In this document: positions 20,427 to 30,510 of the stretch, one piece after another | Numbering within the stretch: the stretch's first letter is position 1 | Layout: every line of letters begins with the position of its first letter | DNA from: Dickeya aquatica | GTDB taxonomy: Bacteria; Pseudomonadota; Gammaproteobacteria; Enterobacterales; Enterobacteriaceae | NCBI RefSeq assembly: GCF_900095885.1 | Contig: NZ_LT615367.1 | Location: 2,976,001 to 3,040,000, forward strand | Reading direction: 5' to 3' | DNA: 64,000 nucleotides | Made by a program: the position numbers and the translations under genes | Notes under the pieces: model-generated | Database searches by the model: none | What the model saw: the letters and a program-made list of their open reading frames with translations, nothing else | What the model was told of the DNA's origin: nothing

Positions 20427-20773
20427 CACGCACCCCACACCACAACAGTTCCATAAATGACGTACACCAGTAACGCGACCACAATCGCCAGTTGCAATGT
20501 CAGGCGAATGGCTAACGGTTTGATGTAGTCAGTCAACACCTGCCACATGCCAATCCAGGCATGAACCAAAATCGCAAATAGCGTCAGCAGGGTGAATACC
20601 TTGGTGAGATGCATGGCAAAGAAACCATGCCAGACTTCATAGGTAATGTTACCGGCGCTGGCTACAAAGCCAACGATATAAAGCACATACAGCACGATGA
20701 CGATGGCAGAAGCACGAAGTAATAACCAGTCGTGTACGCCATTGCGCCCCAATGCGGAGGCATTGCTTACCAT
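20426..20773 (-). CDS. sdhD: Succinate dehydrogenase membrane anchor SdhD
   Basis: 115 residues with three membrane helices. His71 ([15 protein letters not shown]) is the haem b ligand position. It forms the quinone site with SdhC and SdhB. The start overlaps the sdhC end by 7 bp. Confidence 0.95.
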   Translation of the reverse strand: MVSNASALGRNGVHDWLLLRASAIVIVLYVLYIVGFVASAGNITYEVWHGFFAMHLTKVFTLLTLFAILVHAWIGMWQVLTDYIKPLAIRLTLQLAIVVALLVYVIYGTVVVWGA

Positions 20774-21156
20774 ACGAGGACTCCAGCCAAAAATGAAAGC
20801 ACGACAGTAATGATGAACGAGGTTTTTGCAGAACGAGCGCCTGCGGCGAAATTTTCTTCGATATAACCGAAATCCATCAGCAAATGGCGAAGACCACCGA
20901 CGATATGATAGGCCAGCGCGGTCATGATGCCCCAGACAATGAATTTCACGATGAAGCTGCCCATGATGGCCGATGCCTGAGCAAACCCTTCAGCGGAAGA
21001 CAGGGAGAGACCAAGCAGCCATAACAGAATACCCACAGCCACAAACGTAATAACGCCGGAGACACGGTGAAGAATAGATGCTATCGCAGTAACGGGGAAC
21101 TGGATCGTTTGGAGATCCAGATTGACAGGTCTTTGTTTTTTCACGGGTTTGCCCAC
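20767..21156 (-). CDS. sdhC: Succinate dehydrogenase cytochrome b556 subunit SdhC
   Basis: 129 residues with three membrane helices. With the GTG at 21156 as start, quinone-site Ser27 and Arg31 (SILHR) and haem ligand His84 fall exactly on the E. coli numbering, which is why I chose it. The frame stays open 33 codons further upstream without conservation. A strong GGAGG sits about 20 bases upstream of the GTG, further than usual. It is the first gene of the sdhCDAB-sucABCD array. Confidence 0.93.
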   Translation of the reverse strand: MGKPVKKQRPVNLDLQTIQFPVTAIASILHRVSGVITFVAVGILLWLLGLSLSSAEGFAQASAIMGSFIVKFIVWGIMTALAYHIVGGLRHLLMDFGYIEENFAAGARSAKTSFIITVVLSFLAGVLVW

Positions 21157-21395
21157 ACAGCTTTTATTATTTTCTTCCTCCGGACCTGTTGTGGGGTCAG
21201 ACAGTGTGGACGATGAGATGGTGTTCGTCTCTGTTGATGCACACCTGAGTAACAATCCTTAATACTTCAGTTATGCAAACCGATCACACTGGGTGCTCCT
21301 ACTGCAGGGTATTCCGGAGACCTGGCGGCAGTATAGGCACTTCACATTCCCATTACAATTACCCTACAAACGGTTTGGGCACATTTGCCCTGAAC

Positions 21396-21411
21396 AGTGA
21401 TTAAGATCACG
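21396..21411. promoter_or_regulatory. CRP-cAMP site in the sdhC-gltA region
   Basis: AGTGA-TTAAGA-TCACG: the GTGA-N6-TCAC core is perfect for CRP. It lies 240 bp from sdhC and 397 bp from gltA. CRP activates sdh in E. coli. Confidence 0.6.
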
Positions 21412-21445
21412 CATTTCACAATTTATATAAAATTAATTATCTGAT

Positions 21446-21475
21446 TTGACAAATCTTAAACATTTAAATTACAAC
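21446..21475 (+). promoter_or_regulatory. Possible gltA promoter
   Basis: TTGACA (21446-21451, perfect -35), 18-bp spacer, TACAAC (21470-21475) as a four-of-six -10. This implies a 5' leader of about 325 bases before gltA. A second, nearer promoter may exist. Confidence 0.4.
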
Positions 21476-21807
21476 TAGTGCCCAAGAATACATTGGCCCT
21501 GTTAAAGCTTGTCAGTAGCTCTTTCCCATTCGCCAAAGTTATGTAACAGTGGGGAATAAAGTCCACGGAAAAGTTATAAGTACTAGCTACACTTAGAGCA
21601 GGACAGGGTCAACCCCTTGGCAGGAAGAACAACCTGTTCATTCCTGGCTGTGGCCGCCTGACGATAACAGTCAACTCTGTATCCAGTCTTGTTCCTGACG
21701 ACAGAGCGACGTCTGGTCTGTTTACTTTGTCCAGCGTGCGGGCATGACGGTATTTCTGCAGTGACGAATTTTTAAAATTAAAGATTAAAGCGCTAAGGAG
21801 ACTGTAA

Positions 21808-23094
21808 ATGGCTGATAAAAAAGCAACGCTTACAATAGACGGCAAAGAAGCAATTGAGCTGAATGTGCTGTCAGGTACGCTTGGCAACGACGAAATTGAT
21901 ATTCGTAGCCTGGGTTCTAAAGGTTACTTCACGTTTGACCCCGGTTTCACTTCCACCGCATCCTGCGAATCTAAAATTACCTACATTGATGGCGATCAGG
22001 GTGTGTTGTTGCACCGCGGGTATCCGATTGCACAACTGGCTGAAAAATCAAACTATCTTGAAGTTTGTTATATTCTGTTGTTTGGCGAAGCCCCAACACA
22101 GGAACAGTACGACACCTTCAAAACGACGGTCACGCGTCATACCATGGTGCATGAACAGATTACCCGCCTGTTCCACGGCTTTCGCCGTGACTCGCACCCT
22201 ATGGCGGTACTGTGCGGTGTAACGGGCGCACTGGCGGCGTTCTATCATGACTCGCTGGATATCGGTAACGAGCGTCATCGTGAAATCGCGGCTTATCGTC
22301 TGCTGTCAAAAATGCCGACTGTGGCAGCGATGTGTTACAAATACTCTATCGGCCAGCCGTTCGTTTATCCGCGTAATGATTTGTCCTATGCCGGGAATTT
22401 CCTGCATATGATGTTCGCCACACCTTGCGAACAGTATGTCGTTAACCCGGTGCTGGAGCGGGCAATGGATCGCATCCTGATTCTCCATGCCGACCATGAG
22501 CAGAATGCTTCTACCTCAACCGTGCGTACTGCGGGGTCTTCAGGTGCCAACCCATTCGCGTGTATTGCTGCGGGTATCGCTTCACTGTGGGGGCCTGCAC
22601 ACGGTGGTGCTAACGAAGCCTGTTTGCGTATGCTTGAAGAGATAAGCTCTGTTGAGCATATTCCGGCTTTTATCAAGCGCGCCAAAGATAAAAATGACTC
22701 GTTCCGCCTGATGGGCTTTGGGCATCGTGTTTATAAAAACTATGACCCGCGCGCTACCGTTATGCGCCAGACCTGCCATGAGGTGCTAAAAGAGCTGGGT
22801 ACGAAAGATGACCTGCTGGAAGTTGCGATGGAGCTGGAAAACATTGCTCTGAACGACCCGTACTTCATCGAACGTAAGCTCTACCCGAATGTGGACTTCT
22901 ACTCAGGCATCATCCTCAAAGCCATGGGTATTCCATCAACCATGTTCACCGTTATCTTTGCGATGGCACGTACCGTTGGCTGGATTGCCCACTGGAGCGA
23001 AATGCATGGTGAAGGGCTGAAAATTGCGCGTCCGCGCCAGTTGTATACCGGCCACAGCGAGCGCGATTTCGCCCCCTCGGTCACTAAACGTTAA
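21808..23094 (+). CDS. gltA: Citrate synthase (type II)
   Basis: 428 residues, the hexameric NADH-sensitive type of Gram-negative bacteria. The catalytic regions [28 protein letters not shown] and YPNVDFYSG are present. It condenses oxaloacetate and acetyl-CoA at the entry of the TCA cycle. The ATG follows AAGGAG, and a bidirectional terminator follows the stop. It diverges from sdhCDAB. Confidence 0.98.
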   Translation: MADKKATLTIDGKEAIELNVLSGTLGNDEIDIRSLGSKGYFTFDPGFTSTASCESKITYIDGDQGVLLHRGYPIAQLAEKSNYLEVCYILLFGEAPTQEQYDTFKTTVTRHTMVHEQITRLFHGFRRDSHPMAVLCGVTGALAAFYHDSLDIGNERHREIAAYRLLSKMPTVAAMCYKYSIGQPFVYPRNDLSYAGNFLHMMFATPCEQYVVNPVLERAMDRILILHADHEQNASTSTVRTAGSSGANPFACIAAGIASLWGPAHGGANEACLRMLEEISSVEHIPAFIKRAKDKNDSFRLMGFGHRVYKNYDPRATVMRQTCHEVLKELGTKDDLLEVAMELENIALNDPYFIERKLYPNVDFYSGIILKAMGIPSTMFTVIFAMARTVGWIAHWSEMHGEGLKIARPRQLYTGHSERDFAPSVTKR

Positions 23095-23123
23095 CAACGC
23101 TTTGTCGGGGTAAAAACCAGTAC

Positions 23124-23149
23124 AAAGGCCGGGTATTCCCGGCCTTTTT
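23124..23149. terminator. Bidirectional terminator between gltA and nei
   Basis: AAAGGCCGGG/CCCGGCCTTT, a perfect 10-bp stem with a TATT loop and T-runs on both strands. It serves gltA on the plus strand and nei on the minus strand. Confidence 0.92.
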
Positions 23150-23173
23150 CATGTTTACCGGCTCACCGTTACG

Positions 23174-23962
23174 CTATCGCTGGCAATGCGGGCAAGCATA
23201 AAATGGCCGTGAGGTGACCTGACTTTTCACGATCAATTGACCACAACGCCCGCAAGGCTCGCCATCGCGATGAAAAGCATGAAACCGGAACCGCGCACCA
23301 TGATAACGTTCATCGTCACTTGCACTGCCGCGGGTCTGGTACGACAAGCGAGGAATATCCAGCAGATTCTGGCTTAACACCGCCAGTTCATGCTCATTCA
23401 GATCCACCGCTCGCCGCATCGGGCTAAGCGCACATGCCCATAAAACTTCCACCCGCAGATAGTTGCCAAGCCCAGCCAGAAACCCCTGGTCAAGCAACAA
23501 TGCCCCAAGCTGCCTGCGACCGAAGCGGGCCGACAGCAATCGCTCTCGCACGCGCTCAGCACTCAACGTCTCATCCAGTACATCAGGCCCAAGACGCTGC
23601 AAGAAAGGATGGGCTTCAAGCTGAGCAGCACTTAAAATGCTCACGTCTGAAGCACTATAGAGTGACACGGCGTTATCGTCCGTCTCCAGTCTGACCCGCA
23701 ATTCCCGGCGTGTGTCCGCCAGCGATTTACCCACCCGCCAGACGCCGTAGAGCTGATTGTGGCTGTACATCACCCACCCATTGGCGAACCACGTCAACAG
23801 CGCTTTTCCCCGGCTGCTCACCCGTTCAACCCGCGTGCCTGTCAGTATCGTTTCATAGGGTTTGAGCTCGGGAAAAGCAAACCACACGCGGGTCAGCGTT
23901 TTTCCTGCCACAGCGGCAGCAAGGCTATCGGCAGCACGGCGAATTTCGGGGCCTTCTGGCAT
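23174..23962 (-). CDS. nei: Endonuclease VIII (DNA glycosylase/AP lyase)
   Basis: 262 residues. It starts [12 protein letters not shown] with catalytic Pro2 and Glu3 (Pro is residue 1 after Met removal). An H2TH domain is central, and a C-terminal zinc finger CGRCGQ...CPHC ends the protein. It excises oxidised pyrimidines. The start at 23962 follows AGGAG. Upstream in-frame codons are excluded because the nucleophile must be N-terminal. It lies 8 bp after pxpA at the end of the ybgI-pxp operon. Confidence 0.96.
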   Translation of the reverse strand: MPEGPEIRRAADSLAAAVAGKTLTRVWFAFPELKPYETILTGTRVERVSSRGKALLTWFANGWVMYSHNQLYGVWRVGKSLADTRRELRVRLETDDNAVSLYSASDVSILSAAQLEAHPFLQRLGPDVLDETLSAERVRERLLSARFGRRQLGALLLDQGFLAGLGNYLRVEVLWACALSPMRRAVDLNEHELAVLSQNLLDIPRLSYQTRGSASDDERYHGARFRFHAFHRDGEPCGRCGQLIVKSQVTSRPFYACPHCQR

Positions 23963-23970
23963 GCGTACTC

Positions 23971-24714
23971 CTACTCCTGACGGGCGCTGACGTGGATACC
24001 GTACTGGGTAAAGCACTGCCGCAAGCGTCGGGCGAATGTCAGCGCATGTTCATTATCACCGTGCAAACACACGGTTTGTGCCACCACCGCAACCCAACTG
24101 CCGTTGCTGGCTCGCACCCGCTGGCGTTGCACCATCTCAAGCGTCTGAGCCAGCGCCAGTTCATCACTGCTGATCACCGCCGAAGGTTGATCGCGCGGCA
24201 CCAGTGAACCGTCTGCCTGATAGCTGCGATCGGCAAACACTTCTTCACGCGTTGCCAGCCCTGCTCGCTTGCCAGCGCGAATCAGTTCGCTGCCGGAAAG
24301 CCCGACCAGATATAACGCCGGGTCAACGGCCGCGACAGCACGGGCAATCGCATCCGCCAGTGCCGCATCACGCGCCGCCTGGTTATACAACATGCCATGC
24401 GGTTTGACATGGAACAGTTGCCCGCCTTCAGCTTTGGCGATAGCTGCCAGCGCCCCCACCTGATAGATAACCTGGGCATACACCGTTTCGGCAGGCAGGC
24501 TCATGGCGGTGCGGCCAAAATTTTCACGATCGGGAAAGCTGGGGTGTGCCCCGATAGCAACACCGTACTGCAATGCCCAGCGTACCGACTGGCGCATGGT
24601 TTGCGCATCGCCTGCGTGGAACCCACAGGCAATGTTGGCAGAGCTCACACACTGTAATAACGCCTCATCATGCAAGCCCCCTTCGCCCAAATCAGCGTTT
24701 AAATCAATGACCAT
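23971..24714 (-). CDS. pxpA: 5-Oxoprolinase subunit A
   Basis: 247 residues, LamB/YcsF family, with the N-terminal [11 protein letters not shown] signature plus IACGFHAGD and [10 protein letters not shown]. PxpA works with PxpBC to open the ring of 5-oxoproline (pyroglutamate) using ATP, giving glutamate. The start at 24714 is fixed by the conserved motif. It overlaps the end of pxpC by 11 bp. Confidence 0.95.
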   Translation of the reverse strand: MVIDLNADLGEGGLHDEALLQCVSSANIACGFHAGDAQTMRQSVRWALQYGVAIGAHPSFPDRENFGRTAMSLPAETVYAQVIYQVGALAAIAKAEGGQLFHVKPHGMLYNQAARDAALADAIARAVAAVDPALYLVGLSGSELIRAGKRAGLATREEVFADRSYQADGSLVPRDQPSAVISSDELALAQTLEMVQRQRVRASNGSWVAVVAQTVCLHGDNEHALTFARRLRQCFTQYGIHVSARQE

Positions 24715-25633
24715 GCAACCTCCAGGCCAGTTGTTCCAGGTAATGCTGCTGCGCCTGTGCGGCATGGAGCGCTTCATCCAGTGAGCAGCGCAGGAAATGC
24801 ACCGGTTCACCCAGACGCATTTGCGCCAGATGATAGAGATCGGCCTCAATCACACAACCAATACGGGGATAGCCACCGGTTGTCTGGGCATCGCTCATCA
24901 GCACAATCGGTTTGCCATTATGCGGCACCTGAATCACACCCGGCAGCAAACCGTGAGAGAGCATCTCCCGTGGCGTCTCGCGCACCAGTTCCGGCCCTTG
25001 CAGACGATATCCCATACGATTGCTTTGCGGGCTGAGATGCCAGCCTGTCCGCCAAAAATCATCACGCGATACCTTGCTAAACTCCTGATACTCCGGCCCC
25101 GGCAGCACCCTTACCCGGTTGGTAAACAGCAATTGCTTCACGCCAACAGAGCGTAAAGGCAAACGTTGCGGCTCGCCTAACGGTAACGCATCCCCGTCAA
25201 CCAAAGGACGCCCCGCCACCCCGCCGATACCGGCTTTGACATCGGTACTGCACGAGCCCAGCACCTGCGGCACCAGCAATCCCCCGGACACCGCCAGATA
25301 GCTGCGCATCCCGTTACGCGGTGAGCGCAAGCGTAGCGTCTGCCCGGCCTGCACGGCAAAACACCAGCCCGTCCACAAGGGTTTACCGTCAAGCGTGGCG
25401 TGGCAGTCAGCGCCGGTTAGCGCAATCCAGCAGGGTGTGGTAAATGTCGCTACCAGTTGTCCCAGCGTCACTTCCAGCGCAGCGGCTCGCTCCGGGTTTG
25501 CCACCAGCAGATTAGCCAGCTTCAGTGCCGGTACATCCAGTGCACCGCACTGGCTTATGCCCAATGATCTGACCCCATTACGTCCGGTGTCCTGCACCGT
25601 CGTCTGTAATCCGGCGCGGAGAATGTTCAGCAT
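24704..25633 (-). CDS. pxpC: 5-Oxoprolinase subunit C (biotin-dependent carboxyltransferase-like)
   Basis: 309 residues, the KipA/AHS2 family. The N-terminus [21 protein letters not shown] and the C-terminal [15 protein letters not shown] are family landmarks. It forms a complex with PxpB that activates 5-oxoproline. It overlaps pxpB by 7 bp. Confidence 0.95.
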   Translation of the reverse strand: MLNILRAGLQTTVQDTGRNGVRSLGISQCGALDVPALKLANLLVANPERAAALEVTLGQLVATFTTPCWIALTGADCHATLDGKPLWTGWCFAVQAGQTLRLRSPRNGMRSYLAVSGGLLVPQVLGSCSTDVKAGIGGVAGRPLVDGDALPLGEPQRLPLRSVGVKQLLFTNRVRVLPGPEYQEFSKVSRDDFWRTGWHLSPQSNRMGYRLQGPELVRETPREMLSHGLLPGVIQVPHNGKPIVLMSDAQTTGGYPRIGCVIEADLYHLAQMRLGEPVHFLRCSLDEALHAAQAQQHYLEQLAWRLHGH

Positions 25634-26286
25634 ACGCCCTCCCGTTGCGGTACAAAGCGAACCCGGTCACCCGCTTTGAGCAAGACAGGCGGTGTGTGCA
25701 TCGGCTGAAACAGCGCCACCGAGGTGCGGCCAATCAGTTGCCAGCCGCCGGGTGTGGCGAGTGGATAAACCCCGGTCTGGCTGCCGCCGATGGCGACAGA
25801 ACCCGCAGGCACCAGAAGGCGCGGCTCTGCACGCCGGGGCACAAACAGGGCTTCATCCAGCCCACCGAGATAGGGAAATCCGGGCTGAAAACCCAGAAAA
25901 TAGACGATATAACGCCCGGCGGCATGGCGCTCGACCACTTGTTGTGGCGTCAGGCCGCAGTGCTCCGCCACAATGAGTAAATCCGGCCCTTGCTCACCGC
26001 CGTACACCACCGGAATATCAATATCACGCGCGGGCAATTCACCGACAGCTTCACTCTCTTCCCACCAGCGTTGTAAGCGCTCTATCGCATCCAGCGCACT
26101 CTGACGGGGATGTTTTAACACCACGGTCAGGTTGTTCATGCCGGGAATGACCTCACTGACATCCTCATGCCCTGTCAGACGCTCGGCCAGCCCCCATATC
26201 CGCTGCTGGCTTTCCAGACGCAATGGCGGCTCAAGCTCCAGCACAACCGCTTTTTCCCCTAACAGATAACAGCGCGCGCGTTGCAT
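25627..26286 (-). CDS. pxpB: 5-Oxoprolinase subunit B
   Basis: 219 residues, the KipI/AHS1 family, with [21 protein letters not shown] and the [17 protein letters not shown] segment. It forms a complex with PxpC. It lies 91 bp after ybgI, with overlapping stops and starts downstream, so pxpB-pxpC-pxpA-nei is one transcription unit. Confidence 0.95.
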   Translation of the reverse strand: MQRARCYLLGEKAVVLELEPPLRLESQQRIWGLAERLTGHEDVSEVIPGMNNLTVVLKHPRQSALDAIERLQRWWEESEAVGELPARDIDIPVVYGGEQGPDLLIVAEHCGLTPQQVVERHAAGRYIVYFLGFQPGFPYLGGLDEALFVPRRAEPRLLVPAGSVAIGGSQTGVYPLATPGGWQLIGRTSVALFQPMHTPPVLLKAGDRVRFVPQREGVC

Positions 26287-26377
26287 CCTACCTCCTGAGC
26301 GATGTTCCCATCCTTTACCAAACGGCCCCCGACATCGGCATTACGCACCGTTTCTGGCCTCGGGGGATTACCACGGA

Positions 26378-27121
26378 CTATGCCGGGTTCGGGATATCGA
26401 TAAATGTCACATCAAATCCATGTTCAGTTGCAAGCCACTCGCCCAGCGCGCGTATGCCAGCTCGCTCGGTTGCATGATGGCCTGCGGCGTAAAAATGCAG
26501 CCCCATTTCACGGGCGATGTGGATGGTTTTCTCGGAGACTTCGCCCGTGATAAAGGCATCGACACCAAACTGCGCCGCCTGTTCAATCAAGCTCTGTCCG
26601 CCACCGGTACACCAGGCAACGCGCCGTATATGGGCTGGTGCATTGTCACCACAATGTAATACCGGGCGCGCCAACTGATGCTCCAGCGTCTGTTGCAATG
26701 CCTGTGCGGTTTGCTCTACAGCCAGCTCGCCATAGGGCAGGAACGGCTCAATGTCCCCCAGTGTACGAATGCCAAGCATGGCCGCCAGTTGAGCGTTGTT
26801 GCCGACCGTCGGGTGGGCATCCAGCGGCAGATGATAGCCGTACAAATTGATGTCATTCGCCAACAATGTTTTCAGGCGCTGACGCTTCATGCCACGGATA
26901 ATCGCCGTTTCGTTACGCCAGAAATACCCATGATGCACCAGTACCGCATCCGCCTGATGCGCCACCGCGGCATCGAGCAGGGCCTGGCAGGCGGTCACAC
27001 CGGTCACGATACGGCGCACCGTTTCACGGCCTTCCACCTGTAACCCGTTAGGGCCGTAGTCCTGAAAGGCGGTAACGTTCAAAAACCCATTCAGCAAGCT
27101 TTCCAGCTCGGTATTGCGCAT
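26378..27121 (-). CDS. ybgI: NIF3/YbgI family dinuclear-metal protein
   Basis: 247 residues. Metal-binding motifs VHHGYFW, HLPLDAHP and AGHHATE are all present. E. coli YbgI is a toroidal hexamer with a dinuclear metal site, described as a GTP cyclohydrolase 1 type 2 homologue, and its physiological role is unsettled. I chose the ATG at 27121 (MRNTELESLL, GGAG eight bases upstream) over the ATG two codons earlier, which is too close to the GGAG. Confidence 0.92.
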   Translation of the reverse strand: MRNTELESLLNGFLNVTAFQDYGPNGLQVEGRETVRRIVTGVTACQALLDAAVAHQADAVLVHHGYFWRNETAIIRGMKRQRLKTLLANDINLYGYHLPLDAHPTVGNNAQLAAMLGIRTLGDIEPFLPYGELAVEQTAQALQQTLEHQLARPVLHCGDNAPAHIRRVAWCTGGGQSLIEQAAQFGVDAFITGEVSEKTIHIAREMGLHFYAAGHHATERAGIRALGEWLATEHGFDVTFIDIPNPA

Positions 27122-27165
27122 ACCCATTGCTCCTTGATTCGTTCAAATAATCTGGCTATTGCGAC

Positions 27166-28623
27166 TTATGCAGACTCCGCGCGCTTCGCCGCTTCAAACG
27201 CGGCTAACGTGCGCACGCGCGCCTGTTTATGATCCACCATCGGCGACGGGTAGGCGAGCTGACGCCGCTGGCGCACCGCCCAGACATGCGGCTGATGCAC
27301 CGCTTTACCGGGGATCATGGCAAGTTCCGGCACCCAGCGCCGAATAAAATCCCCTTGCGGGTCAAAGCGTTCCCCCTGCGTGGTGGGGTTAAAAATGCGA
27401 AAATAGGGTGCAGCATCGGTACCGGTCGAGGCTGCCCACTGCCAGCCACCGTTATTTGCCGCCAGATCGCCATCCAGCAGTTGTTCCATAAAATACCGCT
27501 CGCCAGCGCGCCAGTCGATCAACAAATCTTTGACCAGAAAACTGGCGCAAATCATACGCAGGCGGTTATGCATCCAGCCCGTCGCGTTCAACTGGCGCAT
27601 GGCCGCATCCACGATGGGATAACCGGTTTCCCCCCGTTGCCAGGCTAACAGTTCTTGCGGTGCCTCGCGCCAGGCAATGTGACGCGTCCAGCCGATAAAG
27701 GGTTGATGGCGGCACAACGCCGGGCTAAATACCAGTAAATGGCGATAAAACTCACGCCACACCAGTTCATTAAACCAGCTGAATGCACCGCTCTCCGGCT
27801 GTGTTAACACCTCCGGGTGCTCCATGCGCAAACGGTTAATGCATTGACGCGGCGAAATCACCCCCAGCGCCAGATAGGGCGACAACTGGCTGGTGGCGTT
27901 TAGAGCGGGTAAGTCACGTCGCTGATGATATTGCGCCACCTGTTCGCGGCAAAACTGCCGCAATCGCTGCAACGCAGCCTGCTCCCCGGCCGGGAAATCA
28001 GCCCCTTGTGGCGTGAACGCCTCGGGTCTGGCAAGGCACTGCGTCGGGTAAGAAAATGGCGTCAGCGGTTGTATCGGGCATTCGCCCTGTTGGCGGGCGG
28101 CAGGGGCCGGTAGCGAGCGCACCTCGCTTTGCAACAGGCGGCGGATAAACGCCGCACGAAACGGCGTAAACACTTTATACATCTCGCCACTGCCCGTCAC
28201 CACACTACCGGGTGGCAGTAACAGGCTGTCGTCAAATCCCCGGCATTCGGTTCGCCCGCTAAGCGCTTGTTCCAGTTGCCGGTCACGCTGGCATTCGTTC
28301 CACTCATACTGGCGGTTGTAGAACAGCGTTGTCACCTGCCGTTCATGGCAAAACGCCGCCAGCCACTCCACAGTGCCAGCAAAATCATCACACTGGTGAT
28401 AATGCAAAGGGATGCCTTTTTCCTGCAATGCCTGCTGCAACATGCCCAGGTTAGCCTGTAAAAAAGCCGCCTGACGAGGCGACATCGCGTGGCGCGCCCA
28501 CTGCCCCGGCGTGGCGATAAATACCGCCTCGACCTGTGCAGTGGGATTTTCACAGGCGGCAGATAACGCCAGATTATCGGTAAGACGCAGATCGTGACGA
28601 AACCAGACCAGATGTGTGGTCAT
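27166..28623 (-). CDS. phrB: Deoxyribodipyrimidine photolyase (CPD photolyase)
   Basis: 485 residues. The N-terminal antenna domain starts TTHLVWFRHDLRLTDNLAL. The C-terminal FAD-binding half contains WFNELVWREFYRHL, RGETGYPIVDAAMRQL, GWMHNRLRM and the NGGWQWAASTGTDAAPYFRIF signature. It repairs UV cyclobutane dimers using blue light. It is followed by ybgI after a 44-bp gap. Confidence 0.97.
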   Translation of the reverse strand: MTTHLVWFRHDLRLTDNLALSAACENPTAQVEAVFIATPGQWARHAMSPRQAAFLQANLGMLQQALQEKGIPLHYHQCDDFAGTVEWLAAFCHERQVTTLFYNRQYEWNECQRDRQLEQALSGRTECRGFDDSLLLPPGSVVTGSGEMYKVFTPFRAAFIRRLLQSEVRSLPAPAARQQGECPIQPLTPFSYPTQCLARPEAFTPQGADFPAGEQAALQRLRQFCREQVAQYHQRRDLPALNATSQLSPYLALGVISPRQCINRLRMEHPEVLTQPESGAFSWFNELVWREFYRHLLVFSPALCRHQPFIGWTRHIAWREAPQELLAWQRGETGYPIVDAAMRQLNATGWMHNRLRMICASFLVKDLLIDWRAGERYFMEQLLDGDLAANNGGWQWAASTGTDAAPYFRIFNPTTQGERFDPQGDFIRRWVPELAMIPGKAVHQPHVWAVRQRRQLAYPSPMVDHKQARVRTLAAFEAAKRAESA

Positions 28624-28792
28624 GAACCATCCTCAATAAACTGAAAAAGGGAATCTGTTATGGGTGACGCGGTTTGCTGATATGGGTGACGACACCCCAA
28701 TAACGCGGCCATGGCAAAAAACCCCGGCGCACTGACCACCTCGAGCCAGAAGGCTACGCGTCATCAGTATCACCAGGGGCTTTTACACGCGT

Positions 28793-29752
28793 TTAATGCC
28801 CGTAGCGCAAACGTAGCGCTTCCGGGTAAGGGTCGAAATAGCGTTGCTGTGCCAGCCAGGCATCCGGGTATTCACTCATGTAATGGCGCAGCAGCGTTAA
28901 TGGTGCCAACAACGGCTGCACGCCCTGGCGATAGCGTTCAATCAATGTCGCCAGTTCCTGACGCTGCCCGGCGGTGAGTTGCCGACGAAAATAGCCCTGC
29001 ACATGCATCAGCACATTCGTGTGGTTACGCCGGCTTGCCGGGCGCGACAGCAAGTCCATAAAGTACAGACGATATTGCGCAGCGAAATCCTCCAGTGAGT
29101 CCCATTTATCCATCGTGGCGACAAACGGCCCCAGTTTGCGGTATTCCGGCTGCGAATGTGCCAAAAGCAGTAATTTATAGCGGCTGTGAAAGCTCATCAG
29201 CGCTCCGCGGCTCAAACCGCTACGCCATAACTGGTTGAACTCATGCAGGGCATAAACCCGGGCAATAAAATTCTCCCGCAGCACCGGGTCATGCAAACGG
29301 CCATCCTCCTCAACCGGGAGCCAGGGCAGCGTGGCTTTCAGTTGTTCGGTAAACAGCCCAACACCGCTTTTGCGCGCATTATTCTGCGATGCATCATAGA
29401 CCTTGACCCGCTCCATACCGCAACTGGGGGATTTCGCACAGACGATGTAGCCGCCAAGATGCGCAAGCGTCGGCGCGGTTTCAGCGGCAAAGCGCCGCAT
29501 CGGCTCCGTGACATCCAGGCCGGAACCATTGCTACTGAGCATGCGAATATCATTATCGTCTGACTTAACCAGCCTTAGCGCCGGGCGCGGTACTGGCAAG
29601 CCGACCGCCATTTCCGGGCATATCGGCGCAAAATGGAAATAAGGTTCTAGTTGCTCAACGGCAAATGCCAGCCGTTTATGGCCTCCGTCAAAACGCACCG
29701 GATTACCCAGCAGACAGGCACTGATCCCTACGGGAATCTTCTCGACAGTCAT
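28793..29752 (-). CDS. ybgA: YbgA, long form: DUF523 (TudS-like) plus DUF1722
   Basis: 319 residues. The N-terminal half (about 1-150) is DUF523, the thiouracil-desulfurase TudS family, with Cys residues in SACLLG, PICPE and KSPSCG likely to bind a [4Fe-4S] cluster. The C-terminal half (about 190-310) is DUF1722, with FHSRYKLLLLAHSQPEYRKLG. E. coli K-12 YbgA is the DUF1722 half alone, so this is the two-domain version. It is upstream of phrB on the same strand with a 169-bp gap that holds nothing recognisable. Confidence 0.88.
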   Translation of the reverse strand: MTVEKIPVGISACLLGNPVRFDGGHKRLAFAVEQLEPYFHFAPICPEMAVGLPVPRPALRLVKSDDNDIRMLSSNGSGLDVTEPMRRFAAETAPTLAHLGGYIVCAKSPSCGMERVKVYDASQNNARKSGVGLFTEQLKATLPWLPVEEDGRLHDPVLRENFIARVYALHEFNQLWRSGLSRGALMSFHSRYKLLLLAHSQPEYRKLGPFVATMDKWDSLEDFAAQYRLYFMDLLSRPASRRNHTNVLMHVQGYFRRQLTAGQRQELATLIERYRQGVQPLLAPLTLLRHYMSEYPDAWLAQQRYFDPYPEALRLRYGH

Positions 29753-29974
29753 TGTTAGTCCCCTTCCATTTAAAAGAGAGTGTTATCTCAATAGCATAGC
29801 GGAATTATGCCGGTTTTCTGTAACAGATAAACACCCAAGGTAGATTCCGTTGCCATGAAAAATCTGCCGTACCGGGAACCTGCGCGACAACCTGACATGT
29901 TAAGAGGGGCGAAGGAGGGAAACATTGATGGACAATCACCACGCCACATCGGCGATGGCGGTCAATAATATTGT

Positions 29975-30009
29975 GATTCCGGCTGTCAGTACGATTCCGG
30001 CTGTCAGTA
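29975..30009. repeat. Tandem 17-bp repeat at the 3' end of ybfA
   Basis: GATTCCGGCTGTCAGTA occurs at 29975-29991 and again at 29993-30009, period 18 bp. The second copy contains the ybfA stop codon, so the gene's last bases were duplicated into the intergenic region. The rest of 29753-30003 has no clear gene. Confidence 0.85.
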
Positions 30010-30207
30010 AAAGTGCCCGCCGGATTGCTCCGACTGTTCCAGCCACACCGGTTTGTCACTGGTTTTGAGCCAGATGCGATGTAAATAGCTGTAAAACCGG
30101 GCACGTTCATGCCAGAACATCATCACCGGTAACGTGACCAGCCCCACCACAATCACCATTATACGGCGTAATGCCACCCGATACCAAGGGAACACGGTAT
30201 ACGACAT
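30004..30207 (-). CDS. ybfA: DUF2517 small membrane protein YbfA
   Basis: 67 residues with one membrane segment (about 12-32), then WHERARFYSYLHRIWLKTSDKPVW, which is the conserved DUF2517 core. Its function is unknown. In E. coli it is also adjacent to kdp and divergent from it. The start at 30207 has AGGAG eight bases upstream. The frame is open 36 codons further upstream without conservation. Confidence 0.9.
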   Translation of the reverse strand: MSYTVFPWYRVALRRIMVIVVGLVTLPVMMFWHERARFYSYLHRIWLKTSDKPVWLEQSEQSGGHFY

Positions 30208-30309
30208 GCTGTTATCTCCTGATGTTGTTATCACAGAAAAAAGAATATGGTTAAATTTTACACTCATCAGACCAGATAACAACCCATGTTCACTGCAAAC
30301 GGCCTTAAA

Positions 30310-30344
30310 CATCATAAAGTTAAATTAATGTTAACTTTATGATG
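30310..30344. promoter_or_regulatory. Perfect 14-bp-arm inverted repeat between ybfA and kdpF
   Basis: Arms CATCATAAAGTTAA (30310-30323) and TTAACTTTATGATG (30331-30344) around a 7-bp spacer, with no mismatches. Inside it AGTTAA-N5-TGTTAA is also a direct repeat with 11-bp period, a geometry used by OmpR-family regulators such as PhoP. It lies 103 bp upstream of ybfA. It could be an operator for ybfA or a strong RNA hairpin. Which protein binds is unknown. Confidence 0.65.
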
Positions 30345-30489
30345 CATCCATATGGCAACTTACCGCCGTGCTTGCCTGCCAGCGGCAACAGCTAACCCGG
30401 CGTTACCGCGCTGTTTTTTTGCGCGGTACCTGTCGGTGGTTTACGCCACCGGAAAAAACCGCATGCACCAAAGGGTTAATCCTTCACCA

Positions 30490-30510
30490 TTTTTATACTT
30501 TTTTTACGCC
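30490..30510 (+). promoter_or_regulatory. KdpE box of the kdpFABC promoter
   Basis: The core TTTATACTTTTTTTA (30492-30506) with flanking ACGCC matches the E. coli KdpE operator (TTTATACTTTTTTTACACC) almost exactly. A -35-like TTGCAC follows at 30525-30530, and kdpF starts at 30658. Phosphorylated KdpE should activate from here at low K+ or osmotic upshift. Confidence 0.88.

Larger units (their letters stand above)
21157..21807. other. Divergent control region between sdhC and gltA
   Basis: 650 bp with no credible gene. It carries a CRP-type site, an AT-rich segment with ArcA-like TTAATTA sequence (about 21428-21441) and a gltA-directed promoter. Both operons respond to oxygen and carbon source in E. 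coli, so a shared control region is expected. Confidence 0.7.
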
